Part shown: positions 9,701 to 16,662 of the stretch, piece after piece
How the letters are laid out: the number at the start of each line of letters is the position of its first letter
Position numbering within the stretch: the stretch's first letter is position 1
NCBI GenBank assembly: GCA_934446455.1
Contig: CAKSEE010000001.1
Coordinates: forward strand, 62,001 to 126,000
Source of the DNA: an uncultured Oscillospiraceae bacterium
Lineage (GTDB): Bacteria; Bacillota; Clostridia; Oscillospirales; Ruminococcaceae
DNA: 64,000 nt
Reading direction: 5' to 3'
The notes under the pieces: model-generated
Told to the model about the DNA's origin: nothing
What the model saw: the letters and a program-made list of their open reading frames with translations, nothing else
Database searches by the model: none
Translations under genes and position numbers: made by a program

Positions 9701-11797
9701 TTCGGCAATTTTCCCCGTACTTGTCGGGAAACCACCATTGAAAAAATAGTCGGGGATAAAGTACGGAACTTCCACATCCTGATGAAGATACCATAGCTTA
9801 TCGGCAAGCTGTTTTCTTGCGTATGGCTCTGCCTTGTCCAGAATATCCTGTGTGGCATATCTGCCCTCAGCAAGCAGTTCTCCTATTCTTTCCGCCGCTT
9901 GCTCCCAAGTCATTGTAACGCCCGAAAAACGGTTGTGTGCTGTTTTGCCCGTTGCAAGCTCGATACCATCTTTGTCGTACCAAGCAGATAAGAGCGAGGT
10001 TTTTAAACCGTCGGAACTTTCATACTGAAAACCTCTGCAGTCTGTGCCAAATTCTTTTCGGAGAAACTCGGCATTGCTTTCACCACCCTTGTTTTTCTCA
10101 TAATGTGCGACAATACGCTCCAAGCTGTGAGGCTCGTTACTTCCTGCACGGAGCATATAGTCAATCATATCCTGAGTAACGGAAGGTGCGACAGCAGCCG
10201 TTGGCTCGGTGAAAACAACAGGCTCATTGTCGAAATCACCAAATAGGGATAACTGCATAGGCTCGTCATATCCGCCGATTTCCTCAATCTCAGGCTCTAT
10301 ATCGAAATATTCGGGAGCTTCTATAAATTCGTGCCTGTCTATAAGGTCGGCAACAACTGCCTGAATATCGTCCCAAGTGAGCTTGACGGAGTTTTCCGTG
10401 CCGTTCTGCCACACTTCAAGTCCGTCCTCGCTTTTCTTGTATCCGACAATATCACCGTCAATCTGAAACTCAACGGCTCTGTGTTCGTAAGCTGCCTTCA
10501 TAAACTCGGCTCTTTCATCGGCGTTATCGTGTTCAAGGAAGTAATCAAGCACTTCCGATTTACTGACATTCATTTCATCATAGCTACTGAAAATAGCCGA
10601 AATAGTTTCCTCGGACATAGAAGAAGCAGTATCAGAAGTTTCTTCCAATACTGCTTCGTCGGTATTTAGCTGTAAATCAGTTCGCTGAAAATCATTTCCT
10701 CCGCCTGAGCCTTCGTCGTATTCATCAGTCCCACCCAAGCCATCTGGTCTGTCGCTTTCAGTTCCTCGGTCGCTCCCGCTTCCTGTGCCATTTTCTGGAG
10801 AAGCTCCGAAAGTCTCTTTTTCGCTGTTTCGTCTATCTCCGCCAAGTGGCTGTTCAGAGTCCCTTTCAGGAGCATTGTCTGATACATCGACGGTCTGCTG
10901 TTCATCAGATATGTCCTTCTCATCTGTCCGTACTTGCCGATTTCCTTCTGCTCCGGAATTTCCCAATCGGGAAGATAGGTCTGCGTCCTCTCGTCCAGAA
11001 CGTAACGGATTCCGTTCTCTGTCATTGTTTTCGGTAATGCCTCGGTCATTATCCTTACTCCTTTCAATTTTGAGCGTTCGCTCAATGTTTCTTAAAATCT
11101 GCTCCGACATCTCGCTTGTTGCCGTGCCGAGAACAGACATTGCTTCAATACTGTTAAATTCACATATTCCACGAAAATCATCGGGTTCAAAATATAAATC
11201 GGCTTCATATCCGCACCTTGTAAGGACGGTATAGGCGATACTTGTTGTAAGCATTTCCTCAAACCTTGACCTGACATTGAACTCATCAAGCTCGTCAAGG
11301 AAAGTTCCTTCGACATTTCTCATAAGCTCACGCATAAAGTCGCCTGAGTAGCTTCTTGCAATTTCGGAAGCCTTTTCGATTATCGCTGTATCAAGCGAGG
11401 TTGCATTGGTGCGGAGATTTTCGAGTACAGCCTTTTCGTTTTCGGGAGTTACACTCCAGAAGAACGGCGTTTTAGAGCGTTCGTCCCTTGCTCCCGTATC
11501 GGAGAAATCGAAAACATATCTGAGCCTTGCTTTGCCGTTATCGTCCGCAATAAGGGCAATACCCTTACTGCCACGCTTGACAAATCGGTTGGTAATATCC
11601 TCACGTCCCCAAGTGTCGTACTCGGCACAGGCTACTGCGTCGGGTCGCTGTGAGTGTATCAGCACTTGGTCTTTGAAGCTGTATTTGTAAAGTCTTGATG
11701 ATGTTCTGAGTAACGATTTATAGTTATCAGGGTCTTTCCAAAGCTTCTCAGTACTCTCATTTAACCGAGCCTGATACTCTTGAAGTTTTGTAGGCAT
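3770..11797 (-). CDS. Giant N6-adenine methylase/SNF2-type helicase (2675 aa)
   Basis: Domains in order: an N-terminal region of about 220 residues like those at the head of ICE DNA-processing proteins; an acidic disordered linker (about 235-400); two related helicase-associated modules (about 550-950), each with a conserved MTW or MNW strand; a methylase-like domain near residue 1150 with EPAMGVGNF (SAM binding) and GNVPFG in place of the usual NPPY; then an SNF2/DEAH helicase with Walker A HQVGAGKTF near 1840, IDEAHS near 2000 and QREGRIIRQGN near 2330. A coiled coil and a basic tail follow. These proteins are conserved in Tn1549-like elements and resemble phage P1 DarB, which protects incoming DNA from restriction. 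That role is inferred here. AGGAGG lies upstream of the ATG. tnpV is overprinted in the linker. Confidence 0.85.
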   Translation of the reverse strand: MPTKLQEYQARLNESTEKLWKDPDNYKSLLRTSSRLYKYSFKDQVLIHSQRPDAVACAEYDTWGREDITNRFVKRGSKGIALIADDNGKARLRYVFDFSDTGARDERSKTPFFWSVTPENEKAVLENLRTNATSLDTAIIEKASEIARSYSGDFMRELMRNVEGTFLDELDEFNVRSRFEEMLTTSIAYTVLTRCGYEADLYFEPDDFRGICEFNSIEAMSVLGTATSEMSEQILRNIERTLKIERSKDNDRGITENNDRERNPLRSGREDADLSSRLGNSGAEGNRQVRTDEKDISDEQQTVDVSDNAPERDSEQPLGGDRRNSEKETFGASPENGTGSGSDRGTESDRPDGLGGTDEYDEGSGGGNDFQRTDLQLNTDEAVLEETSDTASSMSEETISAIFSSYDEMNVSKSEVLDYFLEHDNADERAEFMKAAYEHRAVEFQIDGDIVGYKKSEDGLEVWQNGTENSVKLTWDDIQAVVADLIDRHEFIEAPEYFDIEPEIEEIGGYDEPMQLSLFGDFDNEPVVFTEPTAAVAPSVTQDMIDYMLRAGSNEPHSLERIVAHYEKNKGGESNAEFLRKEFGTDCRGFQYESSDGLKTSLLSAWYDKDGIELATGKTAHNRFSGVTMTWEQAAERIGELLAEGRYATQDILDKAEPYARKQLADKLWYLHQDVEVPYFIPDYFFNGGFPTSTGKIAEALQGEKPVQEFIDGMTDLIGQYEADRDVLRFHFHNLPEMLEGLKDRQLPLEKFVAAPDFAFKPKFFITEDEKDKLICSGSNVSGGKFRIQKFFKEHHSQQEKIAFLKNEYGIGGTGRAGYDTWHDSKGLVLKKGGISNPDAEVTMNWNEVANRVTRLVSQNRYITQDDIDRRIKSAKWTLKNTAPDDEYNKAMLEQAEKVLEEYGIKPEAEDNAEIAETREAIEEAPERAENTEEVVEVEEAKEYDDEEFQLKVGDVIELDDGKFKITDIANGAYGRSYELQDLTVTGWFPIFRNIREDDLFESGFSLVEETPVMAAPETEVDSTPAPNIADVPQLSGEKHDFVITDENLGTGGAKAKFRANVEAITLLNELEFENRLATPEEQEILSRYVGWGGLAQVFKENNSEWEKEFLELYTILFPEEYEQARASTLTAYYTSPTVINAIYGGLENLGFKGGNVLEPAMGVGNFFGTMPEEMRNSKLYGVELDSISGRIAKQLYQTADIQVTGFEKTAFSDNFFDVAVGNVPFGQFKLSEKRYDKLNLNIHDHFFAKSLDKVRAGGVIAFVTSQGTLDKANPQFRKYLAQRAVLLGAIRLPNNAFKANAGTEVTSDIIFLQKRDKMIDIEPDWVKLGQTADGVPVNKYFEQHPEMILGEMKQGVEYSLYGNAEATACVPIEGADLKEQLKEAVKNIQGEIPEIEAAEVENGKVIESIPADPNVRNFSYTVVDDRIYFRENSRMNLVDLPKATEERIKGMVEIRDCVRTLIDYQLNEYGESDIRNQQTKLNSLYDSFTKKHGLINSTANSRAFSEDSSYHLLSSLEILDENGELERKADMFTKRTIKQKAEITSVDMASEALAVSISEKACVDMPFMERLTGKTEQQIYQDLEGVIFLNPTYGFGGDTSEKYVTADEYLSGNIREKLEVARRSAELYPEDYSVNVKALENAMPKPLEASEIDVRLGATWIDTKTVKQFINETLQVPRYLQNMFEVNFSKYTSEWNIEGKNVDRSNVMANMTFGTPRKNAYSIIEDTLNLRDARVYDRVEQPDGKVVSVLNKKETMLAQEKQEAIKQAFKDWIFRDPDRREKLVNKYNELFNSSRPREYDGSHLSFSGMTPEIQLKPHQLNAIAHTIYGGNTLLAHQVGAGKTFEMVASAMESKRLGLCSKSLFVVPNHLTEQMGAEFLRLYPAANILVATKKDFEAKNRKRLCSKIATGDYDAVIIGHSQLEKIPISAERQERMIRRQIAEITEGISSLGKQHGNHFSVKQLEKTKRNLEAKLKKLTDSPKRDDVVTFEELGVDKLYIDEAHSFKNLFLYTKMRNVAGIQQTEAQKSADLYMKCQYLDELTGGKGTVFATGTPISNSMTELYTMMRYLQSDTLERMGLSNFDAWAANFGEAVTAIELAPEGTGYRAKTRFSKFFNLPELINLFKEAADIKTADMLNLPVPEAHFHNVVVKPSEMQKEMVSALSDRAKAIHDKAIDPTEDNMLKVTNDGRKIGLDQRLIDPLLPDEPESKVNACVNNVFDIYQKNDDKKSTQLVFCDFSTPKNDGSFNLYDDVRDKLIAKGVPKEEIAFIHDADTEVKKKELFAKVRSGKVRVLLGSTAKCGAGTNIQDKLIALHHLDCPWRPSDLEQREGRIIRQGNENKEVEVFRYMTEATFDAYLYQTIENKQRFISQIMSSKSPVRSCEDVDEATLSYAEVKALCAGNPLIKEKMDLDVSVTKLKVSKANHVSQQYRLEDSVRKTFPERIATIKQRIVAGESDLAHYKAQPKVAEGISPMIIGDKTYTDKEEAGKAILLACKGVKVKENLEIGSYKGFDMSLSYDSFSQEFHLDLQRELSYSVTLGTSELGNITRIENALDSIEKRVENSKEQLETVEAQLETAKSELGRPFPQEDELNEKLARLAELNTLLNIDDNAIENASMAAEKKADPVVADKKPEKAVLSDKKSSILGRIKDIKAMQTGSQKDKPPVKDKTSEIS
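10666..11049 (-). CDS. tnpV: TnpV-family protein, overprinted inside the helicase gene
   Basis: A 127-residue frame lies entirely within the helicase gene, on the same strand but in another frame. It has its own strong ribosome binding site (AAAGGAG, eight bases before the ATG at 11049). The protein carries the conserved features I associate with TnpV: IGKYGQMRRTYL, then a leucine-rich stretch with HLAEIDETA, then ELKATDQMAWV, MN and a terminal ELIYS. The helicase frame over the same bases encodes only a disordered Gly/Asp/Glu/Ser-rich linker, which would tolerate such an overlap. TnpV was named in Tn4451-type elements and its function is unknown. Nothing else on the element is double-coded at this scale. 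Confidence 0.75.
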   Translation of the reverse strand: MTEALPKTMTENGIRYVLDERTQTYLPDWEIPEQKEIGKYGQMRRTYLMNSRPSMYQTMLLKGTLNSHLAEIDETAKKRLSELLQKMAQEAGATEELKATDQMAWVGLMNTTKAQAEEMIFSELIYS

Positions 11798-11813
11798 TTC
11801 TTCCTCCTTTTCT

Positions 11814-11842
11814 ATAATAGCACTTTAAAGCATAAAAGTCAA
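11814..11842 (-). promoter_or_regulatory. Promoter of the methylase-helicase gene
   Basis: TTGACT and TATTAT with a 17-base spacer lie directly upstream of the AGGAGG ribosome binding site. The helicase therefore has its own promoter inside the long minus-strand gene block, with a very short leader. Confidence 0.6.
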
Positions 11843-11858
11843 GAGAGTTCAAAAAATT

Positions 11859-12062
11859 TTATTTGCCCTCTCTCTGCATACCGTCAGCAATCCACCTGCC
11901 TGAAGAATCGTAAATGTGTCCATTGCGGTCGATAGTGAGCTTTTCGCCGTTCTGCAACGCAAGGTGAATTGACTTAATGTCCGTCTTGTCAACGCCCTTG
12001 TAGCTTGACGGGTCAAATTCACTGCGGATAACCGGCGGTGTAATTGTCTTTGTAAAAAACAT
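11859..12062 (-). CDS. Small conserved-type ICE protein, function unknown (67 aa)
   Basis: A short, soluble, mostly beta-predicted protein with an acidic middle and no cysteines. AAGGAGG lies seven bases before the ATG, which supports translation. It lies between TTRAP and the helicase, preceded by a stable UUCG hairpin. I recognise no domain. Its position beside DNA-processing genes suggests an accessory role, but nothing in the sequence demonstrates one. Confidence 0.55.
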   Translation of the reverse strand: MFFTKTITPPVIRSEFDPSSYKGVDKTDIKSIHLALQNGEKLTIDRNGHIYDSSGRWIADGMQREGK

Positions 12063-12084
12063 TGGTTGTCCTCCTTAAATGTTT

Positions 12085-12104
12085 GCCCCTGCCGAAGCAG
12101 GGGC
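12085..12104 (-). terminator. UUCG-tetraloop hairpin upstream of the 67-aa gene
   Basis: On the minus strand GCCCCTGC-TTCG-GCAGGGGC forms a perfect stem with the very stable cUUCGg loop. It sits between the TTRAP stop and the next ribosome binding site. Few T residues follow, so it may protect or process mRNA rather than terminate. Confidence 0.5.
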
Positions 12105-12111
12105 ATTTGAT

Positions 12112-12318
12112 TTAGTCTGTGTAGTTGTCTGCGAAATTGTACTCGGCGTACTCTGCCTCGGTCATACCGTCAAGCTTGCCGATAACGCTCTCTGCAATAT
12201 TCTTCATATCCTCATCATCAATATCGGGCATAACGTCAATTACGTTATCGAGAGTTTCCTCTCTGGTTTTGCCGCTTACAATGCAGATGAAGTTGATTTC
12301 CTCGGTTGTAAAATTCAT
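12112..12318 (-). CDS. Transposon-transfer assisting (TTRAP-like) protein
   Basis: 68 residues, acidic and all-helical. The MNFTTEEINFI start, the central REETLDNV and a late GKLDGMTEAEY match the pattern I know for the TTRAP family of small ICE proteins, whose biochemical role is not established. The ATG overlaps the TAA of the upstream 1202-aa gene (TAATG), with GGAG ahead of it inside that gene, so the two are translationally coupled. Confidence 0.65.
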   Translation of the reverse strand: MNFTTEEINFICIVSGKTREETLDNVIDVMPDIDDEDMKNIAESVIGKLDGMTEAEYAEYNFADNYTD

Positions 12319-15300
12319 TATAGCTCTACTCCTTTCGACTTCTCCTGTGCCTTTTCCTTTGGCTGTTCAGGCTTCTTATCCTGACTCTGTTTGAGATACT
12401 GACGGATTGACCGCTTTTCGTCAGCCTTTTTCACAGGCTTTTTCACTTCAGGCTGTTTCTTGGCAGCGTGTTCCGCTTTAGCGGCATCAAACATCTCGGA
12501 TATTGAAACCTGCTCGCCTCTATTTGCTCTTTCCTCAAGCTCATCCATAGTAGGCGTGTTGTTGATAATGCCGTCGAACTTGTTATCATTCTGCTCAATG
12601 GTATCTTCAACCGCCTTTAAGGGATTTTCACGGACTGCTCCAAAATTGGAAAGCTCCGTAAATCCCGCACGGTCAACATAATGTGCCGACAGCTCGCCAT
12701 TTTGCTGAATAACGACAACATCGCTCACGGAAAGCGAATGTCCCGCAAAATCCTTCGGGTGGTCGGTGTTGAACTTCTCAAACACCTGTTCAAGAAATGC
12801 CGACTTATTCTGCAAATCTTCAGGGAGAACAGGGAAGCTATACACAAGCGTATAATTGTCACGATTAGGCTCAATGCCTTTCTTTTCAAGATAGGAGCTA
12901 TCCATAAAGCGAATATCCCTGTTTTCGGGATTGCTCTTTAGCTGATAGATACCCGCAGCACATTCCTTGCCATTCAGAAGTAAAGCTTCTCTTGACGGTT
13001 CTTGTGCTGCAAGGTCGTCTATTCGCTTTTCAAAAGCCTGATAGCGTTCCCACTCTACCGTTTCAACGCCGAAAATGCCGTTATGGTTTTCAATGTCGGA
13101 ACGCTCGTTTGCCTGTCCCTCTGTACCGTCAGGATAGAGAAGATACACGGCAACTGTGTCATTGTCGAAAAATTCAAGAGCCTTTTCGGCAGTAAGGGGA
13201 AGAAGCTCGTTACTGTCATAGCCGTATGCGTTTCTTTCTTCAATGGTGATTTTCTCATCGGGCATTTTACCCGTGTACACCTGCATTTCCGGAGCCTTTT
13301 CAAGCTGATGTTCCATAACACTAAGCTTACTTACCATTTCGTCAATGACCGAAGGCTTAATATCGGTTACATACTGATGTGAAAAGGAATGAACAGCTCC
13401 AATATCCTTGAAATCAAACTGACTTGCAATCTGTTGAGTTTCGGGAGCAAACCGGCTATCATCGACAGCCTGAACAGTTCTTGCAAGGACAAATAAGGGG
13501 CGCTCCGTGCCGTACTTCTCCGATAAATCCTCAACGAACTTATCCATTCTGCCTTCCGCAGCATAAATCTCAGCAGTTGCTTTCATATCCCACAGACAAG
13601 CAATATTTGCCTTGTGGCTTTCGTGAAAAGCTTTGTTTTCTCCGTGTTCATTTGCATAGTCAAATGACTGCTTATACACAGTATCGGGGATAAAGGTCTG
13701 TTCGTTTGCCTTTACCGTTTCTTTCGCTATAGCCTTGTTTACCGTTGCAAGTGCTTTCTTGTATTCTCCCAAATCTTCCTTTGAAATAGTGAGTGTTGCC
13801 TTATCGTCAACGGTACGACCGCTGAACTTCACACCCTGACGGTCAAGGCTTTCCGCAACGGCAAGTGCCTTTTCGGTAGAAAGCTTTGCATAGCTCTTGT
13901 TCGGAATATCCTTGTATTCCGTATTTCCGATAATATTGCCTTTTTCTTTTTTCGGAGCAGGCTCTGCCTTCGGCTGTTCAACTGTCGGAGTTTCCTTTAC
14001 ATTGCCCGTAACCTCGGCAACAACCGCCTTGTAGTTTTCTACATTAGCCTTGCCGATAGTAAGAGTTGTGTTTTCTCCCGTTATTCTACCGCTGAACGGG
14101 ATATTCTGCTCGGTGAGCTTTTCAGCAACCTTCTGAGCCGTGTCGGTATCAAGCTTGAAATACTGCTTGTTTTCGATTGACTTATACTCCACATTGCCGA
14201 TAATATTCGACTTCTTCGGCTTTTCGGGAGCTTCGGCAGCCTTTTCCTGTTCGGAAGCGTCCTTTGCCTGTCCCTTGATTTCAGCCATAATCGCCTTATA
14301 GCTCTCTACATCGGCTTTACCGATTGTGAGAATGGTCTTGTCACCGTTGATACGACCGCTGAACGGAACATTCTGCTCGGTCAGCTTTTCAACGACCTTC
14401 TGAGCCGTGTCTGAATTGAGCCTGAAATACTGTTTATCTTCAATAGAGGAATACTCCACATTTCCGATGATATTGGACTTTTTCGGCTGTTCGGGAGTAT
14501 CTGTGGTCTTTTCCTGCGATTTATCTTTATCAAGTCCGAGGTACTTGTCGGAAATCTGCGTGATAAGCTCCGACGCTGTACTGCGTATAGTTTCAAGCGA
14601 CGATTTCAGCTCCGGCAAATCCTTTCCGCTGCCCCAAGAAGCAACATAGCTGAAACTGTAATCGGAGGTATCTACACCGAAATGCTGACAAACCGTGTAA
14701 GCAATACTCTCGGCTTCTACCTCCTCCGTAGCTCTGTCCTTCGGCTTTTCAAGGTCGGCTTTTTTCAAATCCTTATCGTGAAGCATAGCGTGAGCAATCT
14801 CGTGAATTGCCGTTTTTACCGTCTGAGCCTCGGACATACCCTCTTTAATGGTAATTGTTTTATCTTCCTGATTGAAAAAGCCTTTTGCAGAGCCGTTAAT
14901 TTCAGCAAGCTTAATCGGCACGGGAAATACTGCTTTTAGTGCTTCAAAGAACTTTTCATAATCCGTTACACTTCCGCTAAGCTCGTCAACTCCGAGAGTT
15001 GGCAGTTCCTTACCGTTTGTCTGCGACACATCGAATACCGAAACCGCCTTGAAATTGGGAATAACTCGTTCCACTTCCTCAACAATCGGCTTTCCGTCCT
15101 TATCAAGAATGGGTAAATCTGTATCAGGGTCACGCTTGATTTCCTCTTTCTTGATTTTGTAGGGTGCAGGGGCAAAAATCTGAATACCTTTTTCGCCCTT
15201 GTTTACATTTCTTCCGAAATTGTTTTTCCAAGCATTAAAGCCTGCCACAAGAGTTGCGTCAGGCTTCTGCATAGCTATGAGGAGTGTGTTATTGAATGAG

Positions 15301-15926
15301 TAGTTATGAAACTTTGACATCGTATCAAGGTACGACTTGAATTTCTCGCTTGAAAACAGCTCCTTAATGCCATTTTCAAGTTTGTCCGTTATCTCCGCAA
15401 CCTTTTCTTTCGCACTTTTGAACTTCGGCTTTTCAGGCTCGTTTGCCTTTTCGGGTTCTTTCTCAGGTTTGGGCGGCTTAACATCGTGGTCGGATTTATC
15501 CTGTGAGATTTCCTTAACCTGTTCAGTCATTGCTGTTTTGGCAATACCGTCAATCAGAATAGGGTGAGAGTTCAGATAGTAATCTCGGCTTTCTTCAATG
15601 AAATCTGCCGAGAAGTCCTTCATCTGCTCCTTTGCCCAATCCTTAACATCACTATGATAGCGTCCGTCCCAATCGTGATTGAATACCTGTGCGGCAAGAA
15701 CGTGAGCCGTTCTCTCAAATCCGAACTCGGCAACAACAGTATCAAGGACTTTCTTTGTATCCATACGGTTATCGGTGAAATTGTCACTCATTGCCTTGTC
15801 AAGAGCTTTTGCACAGCTTCCGTTTTCACGGAAACTTGCTCGCCACTCGGCTAATTGGTCTTTTTCTTTCGATGCTAAAAGGTCGTCCCTGCAAAATGGA
15901 TCGACCTTTTTTTCAATATCCGGCAT
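12318..15926 (-). CDS. ArdC-like/zinc-peptidase/YodL multidomain protein (1202 aa)
   Basis: An N-terminal ~130-residue DUF3849-like region is followed by a charged linker. An ArdC-type ssDNA-binding region then includes the strand YSFNNTLLIAMQKPDATLVA and INKGEKG-like residues. An IrrE-like zinc site HEIAHAML lies near residue 374. Three tandem ~90-residue repeats start near 480, 570 and 660, each with IIGN.EY, a FSGR strand and LTI. A YodL-like domain near residue 904 (LPLTAEKALEFF, AVYLLYPDG) and a basic Lys/Glu-rich tail complete it. ArdC proteins protect incoming plasmid DNA from restriction, so anti-defence or ssDNA handling during transfer is the likely role. The frame extends to 15965, but GAAAGGAG just ahead of 15926 fixes the start. 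Confidence 0.8.
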   Translation of the reverse strand: MPDIEKKVDPFCRDDLLASKEKDQLAEWRASFRENGSCAKALDKAMSDNFTDNRMDTKKVLDTVVAEFGFERTAHVLAAQVFNHDWDGRYHSDVKDWAKEQMKDFSADFIEESRDYYLNSHPILIDGIAKTAMTEQVKEISQDKSDHDVKPPKPEKEPEKANEPEKPKFKSAKEKVAEITDKLENGIKELFSSEKFKSYLDTMSKFHNYSFNNTLLIAMQKPDATLVAGFNAWKNNFGRNVNKGEKGIQIFAPAPYKIKKEEIKRDPDTDLPILDKDGKPIVEEVERVIPNFKAVSVFDVSQTNGKELPTLGVDELSGSVTDYEKFFEALKAVFPVPIKLAEINGSAKGFFNQEDKTITIKEGMSEAQTVKTAIHEIAHAMLHDKDLKKADLEKPKDRATEEVEAESIAYTVCQHFGVDTSDYSFSYVASWGSGKDLPELKSSLETIRSTASELITQISDKYLGLDKDKSQEKTTDTPEQPKKSNIIGNVEYSSIEDKQYFRLNSDTAQKVVEKLTEQNVPFSGRINGDKTILTIGKADVESYKAIMAEIKGQAKDASEQEKAAEAPEKPKKSNIIGNVEYKSIENKQYFKLDTDTAQKVAEKLTEQNIPFSGRITGENTTLTIGKANVENYKAVVAEVTGNVKETPTVEQPKAEPAPKKEKGNIIGNTEYKDIPNKSYAKLSTEKALAVAESLDRQGVKFSGRTVDDKATLTISKEDLGEYKKALATVNKAIAKETVKANEQTFIPDTVYKQSFDYANEHGENKAFHESHKANIACLWDMKATAEIYAAEGRMDKFVEDLSEKYGTERPLFVLARTVQAVDDSRFAPETQQIASQFDFKDIGAVHSFSHQYVTDIKPSVIDEMVSKLSVMEHQLEKAPEMQVYTGKMPDEKITIEERNAYGYDSNELLPLTAEKALEFFDNDTVAVYLLYPDGTEGQANERSDIENHNGIFGVETVEWERYQAFEKRIDDLAAQEPSREALLLNGKECAAGIYQLKSNPENRDIRFMDSSYLEKKGIEPNRDNYTLVYSFPVLPEDLQNKSAFLEQVFEKFNTDHPKDFAGHSLSVSDVVVIQQNGELSAHYVDRAGFTELSNFGAVRENPLKAVEDTIEQNDNKFDGIINNTPTMDELEERANRGEQVSISEMFDAAKAEHAAKKQPEVKKPVKKADEKRSIRQYLKQSQDKKPEQPKEKAQEKSKGVEL

Positions 15927-15945
15927 TATAACTCCTTTCAAACAA

Positions 15946-15973
15946 AAAAGGAAGTACCGAAGCACTTCCTTTT
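15946..15973 (-). terminator. Intrinsic terminator ahead of the ArdC/YodL gene
   Basis: AAAAGGAAGT and ACTTCCTTTT form the stem, with a GCTTCGGT loop on the minus strand followed by TTTTTTG. It lies after the doc pseudogene stop and immediately before the next ribosome binding site. Confidence 0.7.
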
Positions 15974-15981
15974 CATGATGT

Positions 15982-16356
15982 TTAATTGTGTGAACTGAGC
16001 CAAATCAATAGCTTTTCTGCATTCATTGTTCCGTCGGCAAGGGATAGTCCTACATCTATCAATTCCTGTTGCGTACACTCAATTTCCACACCATTGATAG
16101 CAAGAAAAACAAGCATAACGTGTATGCCTATTCTCTTATTACCGTCTACGAAGGGGTGATTTGAAACCAACGAATGTCCGAGCCGTGCGGCTTTCTAAAT
16201 AAGTGCGGGATAGAGGTCTTTGCCTCCGAATGTCTGAAACGGTGTTTCAAGAGCAGACTCCAGCAGTCCCATATCTCTTACACCATCTGTTCCGCCTGTT
16301 ACCTCAATCAATGAACTGTGAATGGTTATTACCTGTTTTGTTGTAAGTCTTATCAT
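15982..16356 (-). pseudogene. doc: Doc/Fic-type toxin gene with an in-frame amber codon
   Basis: The frame begins at an ATG overlapping the antitoxin stop (ATGA) and encodes a death-on-curing family protein of 124 codons. TAG at 16195-16197 interrupts it after ~53 residues, where relatives have a Gln or Glu before the KAARLGHSL helix. A CAG to TAG change would explain it. After the stop the same frame continues intact through the Fic motif HPFVDGNKR to a normal end. Doc kinases inactivate EF-Tu. This copy should be dead unless the amber codon is read through. The neighbouring Phd antitoxin is intact. Confidence 0.85.
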
Positions 16357-16595
16357 TTCGCAAGCTCCTTGTACGCTTCAAGGTTCTTGGCGATAAGCCT
16401 TTGGGAGATGTCAGCAACATCTTCATCTGCTGCCATTTGTACCTTTTCTACTTCCGAAAACTCCAGTACAATATACCGAGGAACATTATTTTTCAGTATA
16501 ACAGCAGAGCCATTCTGGTCAACAAGCCTTGCAACCTTTGAAAAGTTCTGATTGGCTTCTGTGATTGATATTAATGTGTTTGTGTTTACTGTCAT
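16353..16595 (-). CDS. phd: Phd/YefM-family antitoxin
   Basis: 80 residues: an N-terminal DNA-binding domain with ISITEANQNFSKV and IVLEFSEVEKV, and a C-terminal toxin-binding helix. Phd neutralises Doc and autorepresses the operon, and together they stabilise the element. AAGGAGG lies ahead of the ATG at 16595; the frame is open upstream to 16631 without ribosome binding support. The gene overlaps the disrupted doc by four bases, so it is an orphan antitoxin in practice. Confidence 0.85.
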   Translation of the reverse strand: MTVNTNTLISITEANQNFSKVARLVDQNGSAVILKNNVPRYIVLEFSEVEKVQMAADEDVADISQRLIAKNLEAYKELAK

Positions 16596-16619
16596 AGTAA
16601 TCCCTCCTTCCTTATCCTT

Positions 16620-16648
16620 ATTATACATCAAAGTTAGGAGAAATTCAA
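16620..16648 (-). promoter_or_regulatory. Promoter of the phd-doc pair
   Basis: TTGAAT and TATAAT with a 17-base spacer on the minus strand, about 25 bases before the antitoxin start. It lies right after the topB stop, so the module is independently transcribed. Confidence 0.6.
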
Positions 16649-16662
16649 CCTATTTCAGAAAT

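Noticed and set aside
12085-12104. Classical terminator
   Set aside because: Kept only as a stable hairpin because almost no T residues follow the stem.
16195-16197. Selenocysteine or programmed readthrough at the doc stop
   Set aside because: The codon is TAG, not TGA, and no recoding stem follows; a point mutation is simpler.
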